Source: Metapseudomonas boanensis (GTDB lineage: Bacteria > Pseudomonadota > Gammaproteobacteria > Pseudomonadales > Pseudomonadaceae). Taken from it: 64,000 nucleotides of DNA. A program made the position numbers and the translations under genes. Shown piece after piece: positions 58,803-64,000 of this stretch. The stretch's first letter is position 1. Each line of letters opens with the position of its first letter. The notes under the pieces are model-generated. The model did not search any database and was not told the origin of the DNA. It was given only the letters and a program-made list of their open reading frames with translations. The stretch lies in the NCBI RefSeq assembly GCF_018704125.1, contig NZ_JAGTIS010000002.1, forward strand, positions 682,001 through 746,000, written 5' to 3'.

Positions 58803-59531
58803 TCAGTTGCCGCCGTTGCCCTGCACTTCTTCCTGCATGCGAGCCAGCCCCAAGTGCCGGACGTCTGTGCCGCGCACGAGGTAGATCACCAGCTCGGCGA
58901 TGTTGCGCGCATGGTCGCCGATCCGCTCCAGCGAACGCAGCGCCCAGATGACATTGAGCACACGGCTGATGGCGCGCGGGTCTTCCATCATGTAGGTCAC
59001 CAGCTCGCGCAACGCGGTCTTGTACTCGCGGTCGATGGTCTTGTCGTACTTGGCCACCGAGAGCGCCAGGTCGGCATCGAAGCGGGCGAAAGCGTCCAGG
59101 GCCTCCTGGACCATCTTGCGCACCTGGTCGCCGATATGCCGCACTTCGACATAGCCGCGCGGCGACACACCTTCCTCGCAAAGCTGGATGGCGCGGCGGG
59201 CGATCTTCGAGGCTTCGTCACCGATGCGCTCGAGGTCGATCACCGACTTGGAGATGCTGATGATCAGGCGCAGGTCGGAGGCCGCAGGCTGGCGGCGGGC
59301 AAGGATGCGCACGCACTCTTCGTCGATGTTGCGCTCCATCTGGTTGATCTGGTCATCGACTTCACGAACCTGCTGGGCCAGACCGGAGTCGGCATCGATC
59401 AGTGCGGTGACGGCATCGTTGACCTGCTTTTCGACGAGGCCGCCCATCGCCAGGAGGTGGCTGCGCACTTCCTCCAGTTCGGCGTTGAACTGCTGGGAGA
59501 TGTGATGGGTGAGGCTGTCTTTGTCGATCAT
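58803..59531 (-). CDS. phoU: Phosphate transport regulator PhoU
   Basis: From ATG 59531 the protein has 242 residues. Both halves are three-helix bundles with the metal-binding motifs DLERIGDEASKIA and SLERIGDHARNIAELVIYL. PhoU links the Pst transporter to PhoR and keeps PhoR inactive at high phosphate. The upstream in-frame codons run into a repeat and are not coding. It follows pstB after a 131-base gap rich in hairpins. Confidence 0.97.
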   Translation of the reverse strand: MIDKDSLTHHISQQFNAELEEVRSHLLAMGGLVEKQVNDAVTALIDADSGLAQQVREVDDQINQMERNIDEECVRILARRQPAASDLRLIISISKSVIDLERIGDEASKIARRAIQLCEEGVSPRGYVEVRHIGDQVRKMVQEALDAFARFDADLALSVAKYDKTIDREYKTALRELVTYMMEDPRAISRVLNVIWALRSLERIGDHARNIAELVIYLVRGTDVRHLGLARMQEEVQGNGGN

Positions 59532-59559
59532 CTTGATGTCCTTGGGCGTGCGTCTGTCT

Positions 59560-59650
59560 CCCCACTCCCGTCGGGAGTGGGGCCGGGGGCGAGGGATACC
59601 CGGCACGGCCTGCGATATCCCTCACCCTAAGCCTCTCCCAGAGGGAGAGG
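59560..59650. repeat. Three tandem hairpins between pstB and phoU
   Basis: CCCCACTCCC (59560-59569) pairs with GGGAGTGGGG (59573-59582). GAGGGATA (59591-59598) pairs with TATCCCTC (59616-59623). CCTCTCCC (59632-59639) pairs with GGGAGAGG (59643-59650). They lie inside the pst operon, where they may process or protect the mRNA and lower phoU expression relative to pst. They resemble CCCTCTCC-type intergenic repeats. Confidence 0.6.
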
Positions 59651-59662
59651 GGACGGTCCTGG

Positions 59663-60496
59663 TTAACCGTAACGACCGGTGATGTAGTCTTCAGTCTGCT
59701 TCTTGGCCGGGTTGGTGAACAGCGTATCGGTATCGCCGAACTCGATCAGCTTGCCCATGTACATGAAGGCGGTGTAGTCGGAAACGCGCGCCGCCTGCTG
59801 CATGTTGTGGGTCACGATGACGATGGTGTACTTGTTCTTCAGCTCGTAGATCAGCTCTTCCACCTTGAGGGTGGAGATCGGGTCCAAGGCCGAGCAGGGC
59901 TCGTCGAGCAGCAGAACCTCGGGCTCGACCGCAATGGTGCGGGCGATGACCAGGCGCTGCTGCTGGCCGCCGGAGAGGCCGAGGGCGGATTCGTGCAGGC
60001 GGTCCTTGACCTCGTCCCACAGCGCCGCGCCCTTGAGGGCCCATTCGACGGCTTCATCGAGCACGCGCTTCTTGTTGATGCCCTGGATGCGCAAGCCGTA
60101 GACGACGTTCTCGTAGATGCTCTTGGGGAACGGGTTGGGCTTCTGGAACACCATGCCCACGCGGCGGCGCAGCTCGGCCACGTCTTCGCCCTTGCGGTAG
60201 ATATCCTTGCCGTCCAGGCGGATCTCGCCGTCGACGCGGCAGCCATCGACCAGGTCGTTCATGCGATTGAAGCAGCGCAGCAGGGTGGACTTGCCGCAGC
60301 CGCTCGGGCCGATGAAGGCGGTAACGCGCTGCTTCGGGATGTTCATGGCGACGTTGTGCAGCGCCTGCTTGTCACCGTAGAACAGGCTCAGGCCCGGGAC
60401 TTCCAGGGCGACGGTTTCTTCCGCCAGGCGCAGGTTCTGCTTGTCGCGGCCGAGGGCGGAGATGTTGACGCCGTGGCTGTGGGATTCGTGTTGCAT
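59663..60496 (-). CDS. pstB: Phosphate ABC transporter ATPase PstB
   Basis: From ATG 60496 the protein has 277 residues; GGAG lies six bases upstream and the GTG at 60508 is less likely. Walker A is GPSGCGKST, the signature is [13 protein letters not shown] and Walker B is [13 protein letters not shown]. It powers PstSCAB phosphate import and takes part in signalling to PhoR. It follows pstA after about 100 bases. Confidence 0.97.
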   Translation of the reverse strand: MQHESHSHGVNISALGRDKQNLRLAEETVALEVPGLSLFYGDKQALHNVAMNIPKQRVTAFIGPSGCGKSTLLRCFNRMNDLVDGCRVDGEIRLDGKDIYRKGEDVAELRRRVGMVFQKPNPFPKSIYENVVYGLRIQGINKKRVLDEAVEWALKGAALWDEVKDRLHESALGLSGGQQQRLVIARTIAVEPEVLLLDEPCSALDPISTLKVEELIYELKNKYTIVIVTHNMQQAARVSDYTAFMYMGKLIEFGDTDTLFTNPAKKQTEDYITGRYG

Positions 60497-60599
60497 GCTG
60501 TGCTCCACTTTCTAACTCGGTTTCACCCGCCAGGCGCGAGCGCTGCTCAGCGCCTGCGGGTCGATATTGTGCGAGCCCGGGCTCGCGTCTTTGAATGTC

Positions 60600-62270
60600 T
60601 TAGCTGTCCAGCGCCTTGTACTTCTCGCGCAGGTGGTTACGGATGGCCACGGCGGAGAAGTTGAGCAGCGCGATCACCAGCACCAGCAGCAACGCGGTGG
60701 CGTACACCAACGGCCGCGCGGCCTCGACGTTCGGGCTCTGGAAGCCGACGTCGTAGATGTGGAAGCCCAGGTGCATGATCTTCTGGTCCAGGTGCAGGTA
60801 GGGGTAGTTGCCATCCAGCGGCAGGCTGGGCGCCAGCTTCACCACACCCACCAGCATCAGCGGGGCCACCTCACCGGCGGCACGGGCCACGGCGAGGATC
60901 AGGCCGGTCATCATGGCCGGGCTGGCCATGGGCAGCACGACTTTCCATAGGGTCTCGGCCTTGGTCGCGCCGAGGGCCAGGGAGCCTTCGCGCACGGCAC
61001 GCGGAATCCGCGCCAGGCCTTCCTCGGTGGCGACGATCACCACCGGCACGGCGAGGATCGCCAGAGTCAGCGAAGCCCAGAGCAAGCCCGGCGTACCGAA
61101 GGTGGGCGCCGGCGCCGCTTCGGGGAAGAACAGCCGGTCGATGGAGCCGCCCAGCACATAGACGAAGAAGCCCAGACCGAACACGCCGTAGACGATGGCC
61201 GGAACGCCTGCCAGGTTGTTCACCGCGATACGGATCACGCGGGTCAACAGGCCCTGCTTGGCGTACTCGCGTAGGTAGATGGCGGCGATCACGCCGAACG
61301 GGGTCACGATCACCGCCATGATCAGGGTCATCATCACGGTGCCGAAGATGGCCGGGAAGATACCGCCCTCGGTGTTGGCCTCACGCGGGTCGTCCGCGAG
61401 GAACTCCCAGAGCTTGGTGAAGTAGAAACCCAGCTTGTCGAACAGGCCCATGCTGTTGGGCTGATAGGCGTGCACCACCTTGCCGAGAGTGATTTCCTGC
61501 TCCTGGCCACCCGCTTCGCGCACCACCACGCTGTCGCGGTTGAATTCCTGGTGCAGGGACATCAGCTGGCTTTCCAGCGCCTTGTAGCGGGCATCCAGCG
61601 CGGCGCGTTCGGCAGCGATGTCGGCCTGGGCCGCATCATCCAGCTCCCCCTTGAGCTCCAGCTTGCGAGTTTCCAGACGCAAGCGCTCGAGGCCATGGTT
61701 GATGGCGCCGATTTCCTTCTTCTCCAGCCTGTAGAGTTGGTCGTACAGATCATTGACCCGCTGCAGGCGTTTCTGCAGCTCCGGCATCACGGCCTCGCCC
61801 TCTGCGACGACCTTGCCACTTTCCTTCACGCTCACCAGACGACCGTAGAAATTGCCCCACTCGCGGCGCTCCATGGCCACCAGTTCGGCAGGGGTCTTCT
61901 GCTCTTGCAGCCAGTCACCCACCACCCAGGTAAAGTCGCTGCCGTAGACGTCGCGGTTACCGACCTTGAGCAGCTCACGGGTCATGAACTCCGGGCCGTC
62001 CTCGGGTACCGGGAGGCCGGCGCCCTTGAGGCGGGCACGCGAGACTTCCTCGACCTGCACCGCCTCGGCAATCACCTGCTTGGCGGGCTGGCCCGGTACC
62101 ACGTAAGTGGCCTCAACCAGATCGGCCGGCCAGAAGTGGCCAAGGCCACGCGTGGCGATCACAGCTAGCAGGCCGATGGTCATGATGACTGCGATGGATA
62201 CCGCGCCACCGCTCATCCAGACGCCTGGTGCGCCGCTCTTGATCCAGTTTTTCAGGGAAACCTGCTTCAC
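60600..62270 (-). CDS. pstA: Phosphate ABC transporter permease PstA, long form
   Basis: From GTG 62270 the protein has 556 residues; GGAG lies six bases upstream, and TTG 62282 would swallow that site. E. coli PstA has about 296. The extra length is an insertion of about 260 residues (43-305) between the first helix (22-42) and the permease core, with a strong coiled coil at 160-245. The core has the EAA-type motif REGSLALGATKAETLWKVVLP. The insertion should be periplasmic and may contact PstS or report phosphate status. Confidence 0.95.
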   Translation of the reverse strand: MKQVSLKNWIKSGAPGVWMSGGAVSIAVIMTIGLLAVIATRGLGHFWPADLVEATYVVPGQPAKQVIAEAVQVEEVSRARLKGAGLPVPEDGPEFMTRELLKVGNRDVYGSDFTWVVGDWLQEQKTPAELVAMERREWGNFYGRLVSVKESGKVVAEGEAVMPELQKRLQRVNDLYDQLYRLEKKEIGAINHGLERLRLETRKLELKGELDDAAQADIAAERAALDARYKALESQLMSLHQEFNRDSVVVREAGGQEQEITLGKVVHAYQPNSMGLFDKLGFYFTKLWEFLADDPREANTEGGIFPAIFGTVMMTLIMAVIVTPFGVIAAIYLREYAKQGLLTRVIRIAVNNLAGVPAIVYGVFGLGFFVYVLGGSIDRLFFPEAAPAPTFGTPGLLWASLTLAILAVPVVIVATEEGLARIPRAVREGSLALGATKAETLWKVVLPMASPAMMTGLILAVARAAGEVAPLMLVGVVKLAPSLPLDGNYPYLHLDQKIMHLGFHIYDVGFQSPNVEAARPLVYATALLLVLVIALLNFSAVAIRNHLREKYKALDS

Positions 62271-62336
62271 GGATTTCTCCAACTCTTTAGGCTTTCAACT
62301 CCTCCCGCCCAAGGGCCGGAGGATTCATGTTTTGTT

Positions 62337-62361
62337 CCCTTCTCCCACCGGGGAAGAAGGG
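62337..62361. repeat. CCCTTCTCCC hairpin in the pstC-pstA gap
   Basis: CCCTTC (62337-62342) pairs with GAAGGG (62356-62361), with TCCC/GGGA nested inside. A second stem, GCGCCTC (62367-62373) with GAGGCGC (62378-62384), follows. Both lie in the 118-base gap between pstC and pstA, so they fall in the polycistronic mRNA. Confidence 0.55.
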
Positions 62362-62388
62362 CAGAAGCGCCTCTGCCGAGGCGCGTTT

Positions 62389-64000
62389 TCATAGAGACGC
62401 GTACTTCTTGCGCAGCCGCTGGCGGATCAGCTCGGCCAGGGTGTTCATCACGAAGGTGAAGGTCAGCAGCACCAGCGAGGCGAGGAACAGCACGCGGTAG
62501 TGAGTGCCGCCCACTTCGGACTCGGGCATTTCCACGGCCACGTTGGCGGCCAGGGTGCGCATGCCTTCGAAGATGTTCACTTCCATCACCGGGGTGTTGC
62601 CGGTGGCCATCAGCACGATCATGGTCTCGCCCACGGCACGGCCGAGGCCGATCATCAGCGCCGAGAAAATGCCCGGGCTGGCAGTGAGCAGGACCACGCG
62701 GGTCATGGTCTGCCACGGCGTGGCGCCCAGTGCGAGGGAACCGTAGGTGAGGCTCCGCGGCACGCTGAAAACGGCGTCTTCGGCGATGGAGAAGATGTTC
62801 GGGATCACCGCGAACCCCATGGCCAGGCCGACGATCAGGGCGTTGCGCTGGTCGTAGGTGATGCCCAGGTCATTGCTGATCCACATGCGCATGTCACCAC
62901 CGAAGAACCAGTTCTCCAGCAACGGGCTCATGCCCAGGGCGAACCAGGCGGTGAAGCCAACGACAGGAATCAGGATCGCCGCTTCCCAGCCATCCGGCAC
63001 ACGCAGGCGGATCGACTCCGGCAGGCGGCTCCAAATAAAGCCAGCCAGCAGGATGCCGATCGGCGTCAGCAGCAGCAGGCTGAAGATGCCTGGCAGATGG
63101 CCTTCCACATAAGGTGCCAGGAACAGGCCGGCGAAGAAGCCGAGGATCACGGTCGGCAAGGCTTCCATCAGCTCAATGACCGGCTTGACCTTGCGGCGCA
63201 TGGCCGGAGCCATGAAATAGGCGGTATAGATCGCCGCGGCAATGGCCAGCGGCGCGGCCAGCAGCATGGCGTAGAAGGCCGCCTTGAGGGTGCCGAAGGT
63301 CAGCGGAGCCAGGCTCAGCTTAGGCTCGAAATCAGTGTTGGCCGCAGTGGACTGCCAGACATGCTTGGGCTCGTCATAGCTCTCGTACCACACCTTGCCC
63401 CACAGTGCGCTCCAGGATACTTCCGGGTGCGGGTTGTGCAGGCGGAACGGCAGCAGCTGGTTGCCCTCCTCCACCACCACGCGGTTTGCGCGCGGCGACA
63501 GGGCCATCAGACCGGCGCCATCGGTGACCTGCTCAGTCAGTAGGGTCCGGCCGGCGGTGCTGTGGAAAACCCCCAGCTTGCCGCTGGCATCCAGAGCGAT
63601 GAAGCCTTTGCGACGCTCTTCGGGGCTGATCTGCACGATGGCCGCATCGCCCAGCTGGAAGTCGCGGATGCGCTTCAGGCGCGGCTCGCCATCCGGATCG
63701 CGGGCCATGAACCACTGGGCGATTCCGCCCTTGGAGTCACCGACCATCAGGGAGATACCGCCCAGCAGCAGACCGCTGGCTGTGACGTCGCTATCGCCAT
63801 CCTCGAGCAGTTTGTAGCGGCCGTTCAAGGATTTGCCGGTGAGGCTGAACACGTCCACCTGGGAGCGGCCGTTCAGGACATAAAGCCATTGCTGGCGTGG
63901 GTCGGCGAAGATCGCCTTGATCGGCTCGACCATCTGCGGCAACTGGATGCTGTTCTGCTCCAGGGTGGTTTCCCCGGTCAGCATGTTTTCCACGCTGGCC
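62389..64000 (-). CDS. pstC: Phosphate ABC transporter permease PstC, long form, 5' end outside window
   Basis: At least 537 residues are visible and the frame stays open to the window edge, so the N-terminus is missing. The visible N-terminal half is a soluble domain with repeated beta-strand motifs (WLYVLNGRSQVDVFSLTGK, GGIAQWFMARD, GKLGVFHSTAG), resembling a beta-propeller. The C-terminal half has six hydrophobic helices with PRSLTYGSLALGATPWQTMTRVVL. E. coli PstC has 319 residues, so the extra domain is large. It is the first visible gene of pstC-pstA-pstB-phoU; pstS should lie just beyond. Confidence 0.93.
   Translation of the reverse strand, partial: ASVENMLTGETTLEQNSIQLPQMVEPIKAIFADPRQQWLYVLNGRSQVDVFSLTGKSLNGRYKLLEDGDSDVTASGLLLGGISLMVGDSKGGIAQWFMARDPDGEPRLKRIRDFQLGDAAIVQISPEERRKGFIALDASGKLGVFHSTAGRTLLTEQVTDGAGLMALSPRANRVVVEEGNQLLPFRLHNPHPEVSWSALWGKVWYESYDEPKHVWQSTAANTDFEPKLSLAPLTFGTLKAAFYAMLLAAPLAIAAAIYTAYFMAPAMRRKVKPVIELMEALPTVILGFFAGLFLAPYVEGHLPGIFSLLLLTPIGILLAGFIWSRLPESIRLRVPDGWEAAILIPVVGFTAWFALGMSPLLENWFFGGDMRMWISNDLGITYDQRNALIVGLAMGFAVIPNIFSIAEDAVFSVPRSLTYGSLALGATPWQTMTRVVLLTASPGIFSALMIGLGRAVGETMIVLMATGNTPVMEVNIFEGMRTLAANVAVEMPESEVGGTHYRVLFLASLVLLTFTFVMNTLAELIRQRLRKKYASL

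Overview
This is a 64 kb stretch of ordinary chromosome from a high-GC gammaproteobacterium, almost certainly a Pseudomonas. The gene order matches the well-known Pseudomonas block that runs from betT through rep, xpt, the dad/pau amine genes, rpmB-rpmG, coaBC-dut-algC-argB, pyrE, crc, rph, gmk-rpoZ-spoT, oxyR-recG, hupB, rubredoxins, ubiC-ubiA and phoB-phoR to phoU-pstBAC. The exbB-exbD-tonB set next to oxyR resembles P. putida-type genomes more than P. aeruginosa. I see no rRNA, tRNA, prophage, insertion sequence with a transposase, or CRISPR array.

Layout. 1-7.1 kb: the end of a choline transporter, a TlpA-like thioredoxin, a LysR regulator, a MATE pump, an orphan ATP-grasp protein and an EAL c-di-GMP phosphodiesterase. 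7.1-10.4 kb: rep helicase, xpt and a cytochrome c5. 10.4-20.7 kb: an amine and amino-acid catabolic island (pauR, dadX, a RidA protein, dadA, dadR, a PuuB-like oxidase, an MFS permease, kauB, an omega-aminotransferase and a cupin). It converts D-amino acids, alanine and polyamines to central metabolites. 20.9-29.4 kb: ribosomal proteins L33 and L28, a dipeptide-binding protein, radC, then coaBC-dut-algC-argB, with AlgC as a membrane-anchored long form. 29.4-38.6 kb: a thioesterase, pyrE, crc, rph, yicC, gmk, rpoZ, spoT, ridA and a lipoprotein.

38.6-48.8 kb: a LysE exporter, an AraC regulator, an SDR protein, exbB-exbD-tonB, oxyR-recG, a YbaK-HDOD protein, an SCP2-like protein and hupB. 49.0-52.5 kb: rubredoxin reductase with two rubredoxins, then ubiC and ubiA separated by a MITE-like palindromic element. 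52.5-64 kb: phosphate control, with phoB-phoR, a CNNM/CorC protein, an M23 peptidase, a response regulator with a PilZ-like tail, and phoU-pstB-pstA-pstC, where pstC runs off the end.

The most interesting points are the MITE-like element inside ubiC-ubiA, the sensor-like membrane module fused to AlgC, the very large periplasmic insertions in PstA and PstC, a family of CCCTCTCC-type hairpins including two inside the pst operon, a strong terminator just before dadX, and a 13-bp inverted repeat that is a good candidate PauR operator. No obviously new defence or mobile system was found. All family assignments are from reading the sequence and memory of families; no search was run.
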